DNA of 64,000 nt from NCBI RefSeq assembly GCF_024347375.1, contig NZ_AP025470.1:2542001-2606000 (forward strand). The letters are read 5' to 3'. This document shows, one piece after another, positions 28,311 to 37,252 of this stretch (position 1 is the first letter of the stretch; each line of letters opens with the position of its first letter). Below the pieces are notes generated by a model. That model saw nothing but the letters and a program-made list of their open reading frames with translations, had not been told where the DNA came from and did not search any database. The translations under genes were made by a program, and so were the position numbers. The stretch comes from Vibrio coralliirubri (GTDB lineage Bacteria > Pseudomonadota > Gammaproteobacteria > Enterobacterales > Vibrionaceae).

Positions 28311-28922
28311 TTAGAAAAAGCTCTTCTCAACAATAACAACATCGCCGGGATAGACCGAGTGTGTCATCTCGACTTTCTTTATCATTTCTTTTTTCCCTGA
28401 AGGGCGAATGTTAATATCACCTCTATCAGCCCGATCAGTGAAGCCACCGGCCATAGCAATCGCTTGTTCTACCGTAAGTTGGGGCTCATATTCATAGCCA
28501 TTAGGGTTTTCAACTTCCCCAAGAAGGTAAAATTTACGGAACCCTTCCATAGTAACGGTTACCATTGGCGAACGAATAAATCCAGCTTTCAAACGAGTTT
28601 CAATATCATGCTCTATCGAGTCAGTCGTTTGACCTGAGAGCTGTACTCGACCTATATAGGGGAAATTAATTTCACCACGCTTGCCTATCTTTAAAGACAT
28701 CGACATTTCTTTCTCCCCATACACCCAGATTCGTATCTGGTCCCCTGGCCCCAAAAGGTACTCTCGAGTCTCACTGTTAGCCGGATGGTGGCTATTTTCA
28801 AGAGTCATGGAAGTAGTATTTTTCACTTCTTTTTCAGGTGCTGTCGTGTTTGCAGTTGCGGCAAAACTAATACAGCTCATCAACACACAGTAACCTAATA
28901 GCAGTAGCTTTATTTTTTTCAT
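28311..28922 (-). CDS. Short Wza-like polysaccharide export protein
   Basis: Exported protein of 203 residues with a signal peptide (LLLLGYCVLMSCISFAATA). The Poly_export domain starts at YLLGPGDQIRIWVYGEKEMS. An SLBB domain follows (FYLLGEVENPNGYEYEPQLTVEQAIAMAGGFTDRAD). It forms the periplasmic part of the export channel. It is about half the length of Wza and lacks the C-terminal amphipathic helix that spans the outer membrane, as in GumB-like short forms. The beta-barrel protein encoded next to it may supply the outer-membrane pore. Confidence 0.88.
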   Translation of the reverse strand: MKKIKLLLLGYCVLMSCISFAATANTTAPEKEVKNTTSMTLENSHHPANSETREYLLGPGDQIRIWVYGEKEMSMSLKIGKRGEINFPYIGRVQLSGQTTDSIEHDIETRLKAGFIRSPMVTVTMEGFRKFYLLGEVENPNGYEYEPQLTVEQAIAMAGGFTDRADRGDINIRPSGKKEMIKKVEMTHSVYPGDVVIVEKSFF

Positions 28923-28924
28923 CT

Positions 28925-30235
28925 CTAGATCTGTACCTTTAGTGTCAATCCAATTGTGTTTTTGTCATAGCCAAGTTGACGACTCACCGGGGATTGGGAG
29001 TTATCTCCGATGAAAAACACCACTTCATCCTCGTTCGAACGTTTACGGGCGAACTGATAGTTCAACTCAAGCCGAATCGACGGCCGAAAATCATACCCTA
29101 ACGTGACCGACGCAACGTCTAGATCATCCTTTCTGTCATTCTGTTCTACCCGATAGTCATCGACTTCTCTTCCATAATCAACCGTAGTACTTAACCGCTC
29201 GACCCACCAATGATGTTTCCACGATATACCGACCTTAGTGTTAAGAATATAACCACCTTCTTCCGTTGGGTCTTTGACTCTGCGCCAACCATATAAAGAC
29301 CACTTCGAATGCTTGAGTGGTTGCCAGTTAATATTAGCGTCCCAATTTAAACCACTGAACGATTGTGCCTCGCTGTTATTCGGAAAACGCTTGTACAACC
29401 ATGCTAAATCAGTCTCTATTATCAGTTTGCCCGTTCGTTGGGACTTCAAACCGACGAGCGCATAATGTTCGCTCGAATCCTTAGCCGAATTTGCTTCATA
29501 GCTTCGTAGATTACTAATTAGACTGTATCGAAAACGAGTCCGCGATGAATACTGGTCGAACAATTCAGCAGTTATAGTATTTTCGTTCCATTCCTGCTCT
29601 TTTATATAATGGTAGAAGTCACTGGATGCGCTTTGAACTTCGCCCAACTCATCAAACGTTATATCTTTAACCTGCCACGCAAGGTCTAATTTCCCCCGCC
29701 CCTCAGGCGCTCCATAGCTATATCGTATCTCACTATTTAAGAACCGATTTTGTAACGGTGTATTCACTCCAAAAGACGTAAATTGAGTAGGATTGAAACC
29801 TTCCGTTAGCTCTGTCCCCCGTTCTTCATGCCCCCAATCTTGCTGGATAAACCAATCAAGACTGTGCTTAAGCCCGAACCTCAACGAAGATTTGAACATT
29901 AAAAAATGGTCGGTGTAATCATCATCGCTTGCACTGTCATAGCGTGAATAATCACCAGAATACACCAACACATAGCGGTCCTCTCCACGCTCGCCTACTA
30001 CACGCAAGTACGGTGTTAATTTGGTGTAAGCTGATTCAATCTCGTTCATAGGGTTAACTTGGTATGTCACATTTGAATCCTGACCATACTCAGCGCCAAC
30101 TTCTGACTGAACATCGATACCCGCTACTGAGATATGCGACTTGGGAGTAAGCTCTGCATGACAAACTTGGCTAACAAAACCAAATAAAACTACAGCGCTG
30201 ATACTTAGTAGGCTAGTACGCCTTGTCACTAACAA
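28925..30235 (-). CDS. Outer-membrane beta-barrel protein of the exopolysaccharide operon
   Basis: Exported protein of 436 residues with a signal peptide (LLSISAVVLFGFVSQVCHA). The rest is a run of alternating hydrophobic/polar strands rich in Tyr, Trp and Arg (RYSYGAPEGRGKLDLAWQ, GLTLKVQI at the C-terminus), typical of an outer-membrane beta barrel. Such outer_membrane_beta-barrel-2-like proteins occur in other exopolysaccharide operons beside short Wza-like proteins, where they may form the exit pore. Its start overlaps the end of the initiating transferase gene by about 20 nt. Confidence 0.75.
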   Translation of the reverse strand: MLVTRRTSLLSISAVVLFGFVSQVCHAELTPKSHISVAGIDVQSEVGAEYGQDSNVTYQVNPMNEIESAYTKLTPYLRVVGERGEDRYVLVYSGDYSRYDSASDDDYTDHFLMFKSSLRFGLKHSLDWFIQQDWGHEERGTELTEGFNPTQFTSFGVNTPLQNRFLNSEIRYSYGAPEGRGKLDLAWQVKDITFDELGEVQSASSDFYHYIKEQEWNENTITAELFDQYSSRTRFRYSLISNLRSYEANSAKDSSEHYALVGLKSQRTGKLIIETDLAWLYKRFPNNSEAQSFSGLNWDANINWQPLKHSKWSLYGWRRVKDPTEEGGYILNTKVGISWKHHWWVERLSTTVDYGREVDDYRVEQNDRKDDLDVASVTLGYDFRPSIRLELNYQFARKRSNEDEVVFFIGDNSQSPVSRQLGYDKNTIGLTLKVQI

Positions 30236-31628
30236 ACCCTTTAAATACCGTTAGAAACACTATTTTAATGTCCAACCAAAGCGACCAGTTCTGTAAGTAA
30301 ACGATGTCATACTGAACCCGTTTACTCATTTTATCGACGGTTTCTGTCTCTCCACGATAGCCATTAATTTGTGCCCAACCTGTGATACCTGGCTTGATTT
30401 TGTGTCTAATCATATAGTTAGAGACAATCTTTCGATATTGCTCATTGTGAGCAACGGCATGAGGTCTTGGCCCTACAATAGACATTGTTCCCTGTAGCAC
30501 ATTGAAAAATTGCGGAAGTTCATCTAGTGATGTTCGACGAATAAACGCACCAAACTTAGTCACTCTGGGATCCGATTGAGTTGCCTGCTTAAAATCATCA
30601 CCATTCTCCATCACATTCATAGAGCGAAATTTCCATACTTTTATCTTTTTACCACCCAGACCATAGCGATCTTGTTTAAACAAGATGGGACCTTTAGAAC
30701 TGAGTTTGACTCCGATTGCCACAGCGCAAAGAACAGGCGTAATAAGTAACAAAATGAGGCTAGCTAAGACAATATCCTCGATACGCTTAGTCACCCCGCC
30801 CATGCCATCAAAGGGAGTACCGAAAATACTTAGCGTTTGTACATGCCCAATTGACTTAAATTGGGACGCAGAAAGGTTATAGCTGTATAGATCAGGAACC
30901 ATAAAAGTATCAACGGTTGTATCAGATAAAAGAGTTAAACAGTCTATTATTCGCTCTTTCGCAACCATAGGTAACGCTATATAAACTTCATCAATCTCGT
31001 TGTTTTGTGCCTTTTCAATCAGCACATCCACTCTTCCTACGTAGCGAGACTTAATCATGTACCCAAATCGCTCTTCCCTTCGGTCATCATACAGCTCAAT
31101 CTCGATATCCTGACTCCTATAAAAAGTCAGCAATTGTTTTTCCAAAGCGAGCGCCGCTGGTGACAATCCGACAATCGCGATTCTCTTTACCTTTTTGTAC
31201 TTTTTAAAGCACTGTCGGTAGATAGCAAAGGCAACCACTCGAACTAAAATGGTTGATAACATAGCGCTGGCGAACCAAATATAATACAAGCCATTACGAA
31301 AGTGACTTATTTGACTTCCCACCAAATCCGCCACGTTATATTTAACGATTTCCATCGCAATCAGGGTAAGGAAGGCTGTCGCCAAAATACGAAGAATAGA
31401 AGAGTCAAGGCGTCGGCGAATATGAGTTCGGTATAAATGGCAATACTCACCAAACAACAAAAAGAATGTCGCGACGAAGAAAGCCCCTGCAACATCGATT
31501 GCAGTCTCATCAACAAATGCCATATTTACAATAATTGTTAAAGATAGGTTTATTAGCAAAAAATCTGTAGCTTTAAACAAGGGAGCATAACCGTCTTCTG
31601 CAATTTTCAGGGCTTGTTTTATATTCAT
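30213..31628 (-). CDS. Undecaprenyl-phosphate sugar-1-phosphate transferase (WcaJ/VpsL-like)
   Basis: Polyisoprenyl-phosphate hexose-1-phosphate transferase of about 471 residues. Four or five N-terminal membrane helices and a nucleotide-binding-like middle domain (KRIAIVGLSPAALALEKQL) are followed by the catalytic PglC-like domain: KLSSKGPILFKQDRYGLGGK, KFRSMNVMENGDD, RTSLDELPQFFNVLQG and VGPRPHAVAHNEQY, ending in KPGITGWAQINGYRG. It loads the first sugar onto undecaprenyl phosphate and so starts each repeat unit. As first gene of the operon it has the main promoter upstream. Start ATG 31626-31628 is a choice; earlier in-frame starts exist. Confidence 0.9.
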   Translation of the reverse strand: MNIKQALKIAEDGYAPLFKATDFLLINLSLTIIVNMAFVDETAIDVAGAFFVATFFLLFGEYCHLYRTHIRRRLDSSILRILATAFLTLIAMEIVKYNVADLVGSQISHFRNGLYYIWFASAMLSTILVRVVAFAIYRQCFKKYKKVKRIAIVGLSPAALALEKQLLTFYRSQDIEIELYDDRREERFGYMIKSRYVGRVDVLIEKAQNNEIDEVYIALPMVAKERIIDCLTLLSDTTVDTFMVPDLYSYNLSASQFKSIGHVQTLSIFGTPFDGMGGVTKRIEDIVLASLILLLITPVLCAVAIGVKLSSKGPILFKQDRYGLGGKKIKVWKFRSMNVMENGDDFKQATQSDPRVTKFGAFIRRTSLDELPQFFNVLQGTMSIVGPRPHAVAHNEQYRKIVSNYMIRHKIKPGITGWAQINGYRGETETVDKMSKRVQYDIVYLQNWSLWLDIKIVFLTVFKGFVSDKAY

Positions 31629-31940
31629 ACGCGAAAATACACCTCGAGACATATGGTTAACTGTATTCAATTGATATTAGCCAATTTTTGTCCATTTTTT
31701 ATTCTGTGGGCACAGAAAACTATAAGTTACCCACTAGGCGTTGTGTATGAACGTGTTTATCGTCAATCTTACGATCGGCTTATCAATCAAACTAGCTACT
31801 ATCATATCCTCCCTTCTCGAAGGACACACTACACCCTTTGAAAATTTTACAGAATACTTTCAATGGATTAATAACGCTGTTCGATACATCAGAAATGAGT
31901 AAACCAATGTGTAAAGTCTTTTTTACTTTTCCGGAGACGA
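31629..31940. other. Upstream region of the exopolysaccharide operon
   Basis: No gene is apparent. This stretch must carry the operon promoter and leader on the minus strand. It contains the palindrome listed at 31702-31717. I found no exact JUMPstart/ops element. Confidence 0.5.
31702..31717. promoter_or_regulatory. Candidate operator palindrome upstream of the exopolysaccharide operon
   Basis: Perfect inverted repeat TTCTGTG-GG-CACAGAA, 75 bp upstream of the initiating transferase start. Dyads of this size often bind dimeric regulators; which one is unknown. Confidence 0.35.
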
Positions 31941-32020
31941 TTGATTAGGTTGCCCACCAAGTAGAAGACAAAGAAGATTCAGGCGAAGAAGCATCTGCAG
32001 TTGTGTTGCCTACGAATTGA
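31941..32020 (+). pseudogene. Decayed 3' fragment of the lipoprotein gene found at 17952-18290
   Basis: These 80 bases match 18211-18290 at about 69 positions by eye. Read in the same frame they give VEDKEDSGEEASAVVLPTN and a stop, but the TGG of the intact copy is TAG here and nothing 5' remains. The two copies lie in the same orientation on either side of the exopolysaccharide operon, about 13.7 kb apart. Confidence 0.85.
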
Positions 32021-32191
32021 GAAAGATACGTAATTTATCCTCATTCAATACGCTAGCAGTGCTTCTAAAAATAAAACGGAAGTAAACTCATTTATCTGCA
32101 TGCCTTTGTTCACATCAATATGCATTCGCATTGATAACTGTTAACAAATAGTTAATCATCGGTATCCATTATTACTATAAGGAAATAACCA

Positions 32192-32953
32192 ATGAAATGG
32201 ATACTTGTTGCATTCGTCAGTGTTTTCTCTGTGTTCACATACGCAAAAGATTGGAAACAAATTCGCTTTACGGTGGAAGGGGCCTACCCACCGTTCAGTT
32301 GGACAACGCAAGATGGTGAATTAGAGGGGTTTGAAGTCGATTTAGCCAACGCCTTGTGTGTCGAATTAGAAGTAAAATGTATCATCTCAAAAACTGATTG
32401 GGACGGTATTATCCCGTCACTTTTAAGCCGTAAAAACGATGCAATTATAGCGGCTATGACAATTACCGAAGAACGTGAAAAGAAAGTTAACTTCACGATG
32501 CCTTACGCTAAAGTTCCCACTCGTTTTGTCATGGAAAAAGGGCGTGAAATCAATATGGATGACGGCAGTTTAAATGAACTAACAATTGGAGTTCAGCGCG
32601 CTACCATTGGTGACAAATACCTGTCCGAGATCTACCCAAATGTAGATATCAAGCGTTATGGATCATTCGACGAAGCCTTTACCGATTTACTCAACGGGCG
32701 CCTAGATAGCGTGTTTGGTGGTTCTATGGGACTCAATGCGGGCTTTCTTGAAACGGAACAAGGTAAGGACTATCACTTTACGGGTCCTAAGTTTACAGAA
32801 GAAAAATGGTTTGGGCGCGGTATTGGTGTAGCTGTTAGAAAACAAGATGATGAATTAAAAGATCTTATCGATAGCGGAATACAAAAGCTGATCGACAATG
32901 GCCAGCACCAAAAAATTGCGAGTAAATACTTTTCATACAGCATTTACGAATAG
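32192..32953 (+). CDS. Polar amino-acid ABC transporter, periplasmic binding protein
   Basis: Exported solute-binding protein of 253 residues, family 3 (ArtI/HisJ/ArgT-like). A short signal peptide ends near FTYAKD. GAYPPFSWTTQDGELEGFEVDLANAL is the family signature, and AAMTITEEREKKVNFTMPYA and GVQRATIGDKYL are the ligand-site segments with the binding arginine in TEERE. It likely binds a cationic or polar amino acid. No permease or ATPase genes are adjacent, so it is an orphan component. AAGGAAATAACC gives a good ribosome site. A terminator downstream has been split by an IS3-family element. Confidence 0.85.
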   Translation: MKWILVAFVSVFSVFTYAKDWKQIRFTVEGAYPPFSWTTQDGELEGFEVDLANALCVELEVKCIISKTDWDGIIPSLLSRKNDAIIAAMTITEEREKKVNFTMPYAKVPTRFVMEKGREINMDDGSLNELTIGVQRATIGDKYLSEIYPNVDIKRYGSFDEAFTDLLNGRLDSVFGGSMGLNAGFLETEQGKDYHFTGPKFTEEKWFGRGIGVAVRKQDDELKDLIDSGIQKLIDNGQHQKIASKYFSYSIYE

Positions 32954-33145
32954 TTTGGTGGCTTTCAAACAGTGTAGACAATGATTGCTTGCACTTTTTG
33001 ACAGGCTTTGGGGTGATAGGGTTTTGAAAATATTGAACTGGATAATCTGAAAGATTTAGACAATATTTGAAGAAACGATTTAAAAAGCTGCAGATAGCAA
33101 AAAGCCGCTCATAATGAAGTGACCCCGTAAAGTTGGACATTTCTG

Positions 33146-33931
33146 TTAAGCGGCTTTCAAGGCCTGAGTTCGATATTCTATCGGAGTCAGGCCTTTTAGT
33201 TTCACTTTTATACGTTTGGTATTGTAGTACTCGATGTATTCTTTAATCTGCTCTATCAGAGCATCTGCATCTTCAAAGCTTTGGTTGTGATACATCTCGG
33301 TTTTGAGTAAAGCAAAAAAGTTTTCAGCAACAGCATTATCCAAGCAGTTACCTTTTCTCGACATGCTTTGCGTTAACCCACTCTCCGCTACCTTTTTCTG
33401 ATACTGTCGATGGCGATATTGCCAACCTTGATCGCTATGTATAATTGGCTTTGAGTTGGGTTTAAGCGTTGATATAGCTTCCGTCAGCATATCTGTGACA
33501 AGCGGCAAGCAGGCATTTTTGGCCACTCTATAAGCAACCACCTCCTGAGTAAACAAGTCGACAACGGGAGATAAGTATACTTTCTGCTCTTTGACTTTGA
33601 ACTCCGTGACATCAGTTACCCACTTTTCATCGGGTTGAGTCGCACTAAAATCTCTTTCAAGAACGTTGGGAGCAGCTTTTCCTGACTCTCCTCGGTATGA
33701 ACGATACTTTTTAATCCTGACCGTCGATTTAAGGTTGAGCTGAGCCATAAGCCTTTGAACCGTTTTGTGATTAAGCACGAACCCCTGATTCTTTAGTTCC
33801 AAGTGAATACGGCGGTAGCCGTATCGCCCCTTATGTTCATGATAAATTGACTTTATCAACCGCAGCTCACGTTCGTAGCTATTTTGGCGCTTGCTCGTTT
33901 GAGCCTGATAATAAAAGACACTTTTTGCCAA
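33146..33931 (-). CDS. IS3-family transposase OrfB (DDE domain)
   Basis: Protein of 261 residues, the catalytic part of an IS3-family transposase. The HTH_21-like start (YHEHKGRYGYRRIHLELKNQ) precedes the rve integrase core. Its catalytic acids are D in WVTDVTEFKV, D in IIHSDQGWQYRH and E in NCLDNAVAENFFALLKTE. The open frame extends upstream without a stop as far as the A8 run inside the end of orfA, so the active product is expected to be the OrfAB fusion made by -1 frameshifting. The listed start is a TTG and is probably not used alone. Confidence 0.9.
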   Translation of the reverse strand: MAKSVFYYQAQTSKRQNSYERELRLIKSIYHEHKGRYGYRRIHLELKNQGFVLNHKTVQRLMAQLNLKSTVRIKKYRSYRGESGKAAPNVLERDFSATQPDEKWVTDVTEFKVKEQKVYLSPVVDLFTQEVVAYRVAKNACLPLVTDMLTEAISTLKPNSKPIIHSDQGWQYRHRQYQKKVAESGLTQSMSRKGNCLDNAVAENFFALLKTEMYHNQSFEDADALIEQIKEYIEYYNTKRIKVKLKGLTPIEYRTQALKAA

Positions 33932-33984
33932 CTGTAGAGTGTGCAGTAAGTGCTTTAATGGGTACTTGCCTTTAAGAGTTAGAG

Positions 33985-34494
33985 CTATGACCGCTTTTTC
34001 TTTGTTCGACGGTTTTTTTTCTGCTCCAACTCTTCCAACTTTTTTAGAACGGCATTCTCGGTTCGTAAGTAGACCAACTCCTCTTTTAGCTCCTCAAGTG
34101 TCATTTCATTATCAGGCTTAGTGGTACGTTGAGGTTGCTGTTTCATTGAGGGTCTTCCTTTCTGGCGCATTTCGAGCCCCTTGATACCGAGCTCATTAAA
34201 TCGTTTAAGCCAGACAGAGAGTATTCCAGGGGATGAGAGGTTTAATACAGCGCTAGTGTGCGTGAGAGACCATTCATTCGTCCACATTAAATTCAATGCT
34301 TTTCGTTTTGTTTGAGCAGTCGCGGCATGATTAGTTGGTAAAAATGAATCAGTACCATGGATGGCAAAGACTTGAGCCCAATACCGTATCTGCCTTGAAG
34401 AAATTGAATATTGTTTTGCTAAGTAGAGAGATGACGTGCCATCTAAGTATTGCTTAGCAATGATACATTTTAGCTCTCGGCTATATTTGGACAT
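33985..34494 (-). CDS. IS3-family transposase OrfA (DNA-binding part)
   Basis: Protein of 169 residues with two helix-turn-helix regions (KQYLDGTSSLYLAKQYSIS and LTHTSAVLNLSSPGILSVWL) and a C-terminal leucine-rich coiled segment (MTLEELKEELVYLRTENAVL). It binds the terminal repeats of the element. Near its end the codons for EQKKNRRTK contain eight consecutive A, the slippery site for producing OrfAB. Confidence 0.9.
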   Translation of the reverse strand: MSKYSRELKCIIAKQYLDGTSSLYLAKQYSISSRQIRYWAQVFAIHGTDSFLPTNHAATAQTKRKALNLMWTNEWSLTHTSAVLNLSSPGILSVWLKRFNELGIKGLEMRQKGRPSMKQQPQRTTKPDNEMTLEELKEELVYLRTENAVLKKLEELEQKKNRRTKKKRS

Positions 34495-34901
34495 AAAAAG
34501 ACCCCCAATAATTGGTGTCCAACTATTGGGGGTCAGTTCATAAAGAGCGGCTTTTTATATGTGATGCTTGCAAGATAAGTCAGCATAACTCGAACGAACC
34601 ATCAAAGACTTACAATACTATTTGCAATATAAGTTCGCATAACATTGCATCGAAAGTCTGCAAATTTGAACAACGACTAAGATTCAACGTAGTAAATTTA
34701 CCACGATCCAATTAATCCTCTAGCAGACAGAATCGCTTGGTGATCACAACATAATCGACATGTGTGTAACAAACTTTTGGACAATTGTGAGTTACGACTC
34801 ATAGAGCATTCTAACGTTTCAGATTACTTTTAGTATCGCAACCATTGGGCCAGCCTACATGTGGCAGACCAACTTTCCTTGTCCACTACAATCATGCCTT
34901 A

Positions 34902-34933
34902 CAAACAAAAACGCCGCAGCGAAAGCTTTGGCG
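34902..34933 (-). terminator. Terminator of the DUF900 lipoprotein gene
   Basis: On the minus strand CGCCAAAGC pairs with GCTGCGGCG (with a two-base internal loop), followed by TTTTTGTTTG. It lies 66 nt past the DUF900 stop codon. Confidence 0.6.
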
Positions 34934-34963
34934 CAAGTACTAATCAAACTTTATCGATTTTAG

Positions 34964-34989
34964 CGCGGTGTACTACCGCGATTTTTCTT
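34964..34989 (+). terminator. Plus-strand terminator hairpin
   Basis: CGCGGT-GTACT-ACCGCG followed by ATTTTTCTT, directly downstream of the opposite-strand DUF900 stop. It would block transcription arriving from the left. Confidence 0.6.
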
Positions 34990-34998
34990 ATATAAATT

Positions 34999-36087
34999 CT
35001 ACCGTCTAAACTTCCAATACACCCCATCTCCAGCTTGTATTTCAGTCAAACCCGCTCGATCAGACGCCCTCATACTATGATGAAGAATATTAAAAATGTC
35101 AGAAATAACAGGGCGTTCTTCAGCGTAATATGAATGGTCTAGAAATCCGGTACCAACATTAGTCGCATCGATGGTTTCAACTCCATCTAATACCACTAAG
35201 TTTTCTCCAGCATCCCCTGCCCTTGGGTAACCGGCATGCACTTCACGCGATACTTGAAGGGGTATATCTTCAGATGAAGCATATAGCGTTATTGGGGTAT
35301 TGGACTTAACCATTTCAGGTGCTATATCTCTCTTAAACACATCGGCGTCTATATCTGGTGCCGCTAGGATAACTTCCCGAACCTTGCCTGAAAATTCAGG
35401 GTTACTCCTCATCAAATCAACATAAGAGCGAGTGAGAGCCCTATTTCCCATACTATGAGCAATCAAATAGATATTTTCAGCATCAGACTTTTCAACAACA
35501 TCTTTCAAGAACGCCGTAATATTTGCTTGAGTCCACTGTACATTCACCTCATCTGACGTGTACTTCAACATTTTCCCATGTGAAGGCCAGCTATAAAATA
35601 CCGCTGCTCCGTCGAAGCTCAGGTCATAAACCATTTGGGCCGTTCTTCTCGCTGCATCTGAAAACGTCACATTGTAGCCATGCACATAAATGAGCAAATC
35701 GTTGTCACTTGATACTCCCACTCTGCCCTTTAACTTCTCAAAGTAATTTTCTTTTTCGAACTGCGAGATACTTTGTAAAATGACATGCTTATCTGGATCT
35801 TCAGAGAATTCAAACTTCCACCACGTGGGTGATTCCAACGCACCAATTTCATGATCTTGAGGAATAGATACTTGAGTAATACCGTAGGTCACATCCGCGC
35901 GTTCGGCACCATAATATTCGTAAACGTCTTTTTCATTATCGATTGCGCGATCTGTAGCAAAGAAAACATCAACCATAGTATATGACTCGTTATCTTCAAC
36001 GGGTTCCGTCACTACTGGTACTGAAGAAGCACACCCAAACATCACGATGGATACTGTCAAGACCGTTATTAGCTTAAAATTTTTCAT
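34999..36087 (-). CDS. DUF900 alpha/beta-hydrolase lipoprotein
   Basis: Predicted lipoprotein of 362 residues with lipobox MFGC at about residue 19. The hydrolase domain (DUF900) shows VDVFFATDRAIDNEK at the start, LLIYVHGYNVTFSDAARRTA as the oxyanion region, VFYSWPSHGKMLKYTSDE, the nucleophile elbow IYLIAHSMGNRAL (G/A-H-S-M-G) and a late catalytic histidine in LDHSYYAEE. It should be an esterase-like enzyme anchored in the outer membrane; substrate unknown. Its upstream region was split by the IS5-family element 110 bp before the start codon, which may have altered its expression. Confidence 0.85.
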   Translation of the reverse strand: MKNFKLITVLTVSIVMFGCASSVPVVTEPVEDNESYTMVDVFFATDRAIDNEKDVYEYYGAERADVTYGITQVSIPQDHEIGALESPTWWKFEFSEDPDKHVILQSISQFEKENYFEKLKGRVGVSSDNDLLIYVHGYNVTFSDAARRTAQMVYDLSFDGAAVFYSWPSHGKMLKYTSDEVNVQWTQANITAFLKDVVEKSDAENIYLIAHSMGNRALTRSYVDLMRSNPEFSGKVREVILAAPDIDADVFKRDIAPEMVKSNTPITLYASSEDIPLQVSREVHAGYPRAGDAGENLVVLDGVETIDATNVGTGFLDHSYYAEERPVISDIFNILHHSMRASDRAGLTEIQAGDGVYWKFRR

Positions 36088-36198
36088 ACCTTCAATTCTG
36101 ATTACGAATCAAGCTGTACATGTTCTTATAGTATAGTTTTCACGACTTTCCTTACCTTATTATTAATAGTGTGATGTTCAATTATTTAAGACGTCACT

Positions 36199-37252
36199 GG
36201 CTTTGTTGCGTAATTAAATTTAGAGATAGAGCCAACCCGTTTCGCTTGTTTCTTAGTCAATACGACAAGTTTCAGGCATACCTAACCCAGTAAGCTTGTT
36301 CAACGCTTTTATCATCGCGTAAGTTTCACCCACCTGGGCATTGTAATTTCTTAAGCTCAGTTTCCCTCCTAGCAACTGTTTAACTCGATACATCGCTGTT
36401 TCTGAGAGTGAACGTTTGTGGTATCCATACCGCTCTTTCCAATACTTATTTGAGTCGTATAATTTCTGGCAACCCACGGCGAAATTTCGAGGGTGACCAC
36501 GCTCCCAGAAGGCAGCCCCTTCTCTTGGGGGAATAAGCGCAATAGCTCCCTTAATCTTAATAGCAGCGTGACACGCTCTCGTGTCGTAAGCGCCATCACC
36601 AGACACCTCAAGGATACTTCGGCGTGTTTGTTTCAGTAAGTTCGGGAGTACTTCTCCATCTGTAACCGTCGATAAACTTAGCTCGGCGGCAATGATCTCA
36701 TGAGTGTTGGTATCGACTGCAATATGCAGCTTTCGCCAGACTCTACGCTTGCCATCCGTCCCATGTTTTTTGACTTTCCATTCACCTTCGCCATAAACCT
36801 TAAGGCCAGTAGCATCAATGGCTAGGTGCTGTATCGCTCCTCTCGTTTTAGTCTTAAATGAAACCTCAACTTGCTTGGCTCTACGACTGATGCAGGTGTA
36901 ATGCGGACAACTTAACGGTACATGGGCTAACCTAAATATCGAGTCGATAAATCCTTGCAGCGCTCTCAATGGCATAGAAAAAACTCGTTTGACCATGAGT
37001 GCTGTCGTGATAGCTAAATCACTGAACCGACGCGGCCTACCGCGCTTATTCTGTTTGCTTTGCGCCCATCCGCTTATTGCTTCTTCATCAATCCAAAAAG
37101 TCAGAGAACCACGGTTAATGAGTGATCGGTTGTATTGCTTCCAGTTGGTTGTTTTATAACGAGGCTTAGGCATAGGACTACGAGATAGAGTGGAGGTAGC
37201 TGATCAGATCGTAGGTTCTTGATTTAGTTCCATTGAATTACGCAACAAAGCC
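36199..37252 (-). mobile_element. IS5-family (IS903-type) insertion sequence
   Basis: Element of 1054 bp with perfect 17-bp terminal inverted repeats (GGCTTTGTTGCGTAATT) and a single intact transposase gene. Flanked by a 9-bp duplication. It interrupts the region upstream of the DUF900 gene. Confidence 0.95.
36253..37173 (-). CDS. IS5-family (IS903 group) transposase
   Basis: DDE transposase of 306 residues. The N-terminal DUF4372-free form starts with YKTTNWKQYNRSLINRGSL, typical of the IS903 group. The catalytic acids are D in LAIDATGLKVYG, D in SGDGAYDTRACH and E in the late YHKRSLSETAMYRVK (the YREK-like motif). The frame is intact and the element has perfect ends, so it is probably active. 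Confidence 0.95.
   Translation of the reverse strand: MPKPRYKTTNWKQYNRSLINRGSLTFWIDEEAISGWAQSKQNKRGRPRRFSDLAITTALMVKRVFSMPLRALQGFIDSIFRLAHVPLSCPHYTCISRRAKQVEVSFKTKTRGAIQHLAIDATGLKVYGEGEWKVKKHGTDGKRRVWRKLHIAVDTNTHEIIAAELSLSTVTDGEVLPNLLKQTRRSILEVSGDGAYDTRACHAAIKIKGAIALIPPREGAAFWERGHPRNFAVGCQKLYDSNKYWKERYGYHKRSLSETAMYRVKQLLGGKLSLRNYNAQVGETYAMIKALNKLTGLGMPETCRID

Larger units (their letters stand above)
33120..34535 (-). mobile_element. IS3-family insertion sequence
   Basis: Element of 1416 bp with imperfect terminal inverted repeats beginning TGACCCC (left TGACCCCGTAAAGTTGGACA, right TGACCCCCAATAGTTGGACA), orfA and orfB on the minus strand, and a run of eight A (34013-34020) at their junction for -1 frameshifting. 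No target duplication can be recognised. Both frames are intact, so it may still move. Confidence 0.9.
33099..34556. repeat. Terminator palindrome split by the IS3-family element
   Basis: AAAAAGCCGCTC (33099-33110) and GAGCGGCTTTTT (34545-34556) are perfect complements on either side of the insertion sequence. With the element removed they form a 12-bp stem with a T run, that is, the terminator of the solute-binding-protein gene. The element sits at the tip of the former hairpin, with TGAA and TTCA as the innermost pairs. Confidence 0.8.
34557..34998. other. Intergenic region with two facing terminators
   Basis: About 440 bp without a convincing gene. The right-hand 90 bp hold two terminator hairpins of opposite polarity. 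The rest is A/T-rich and shows no clear RNA fold or conserved frame. Confidence 0.5.

Noticed and set aside
31629..31940. JUMPstart/ops element before the exopolysaccharide operon
   Set aside because: Only a partial AGTAGC-like match is present, not the GGCGGTAG core.
33120..34535. Short target duplication around the IS3-family element
   Set aside because: Flanks share at most one base (G); longer apparent similarity is inverted and belongs to the terminator palindrome.
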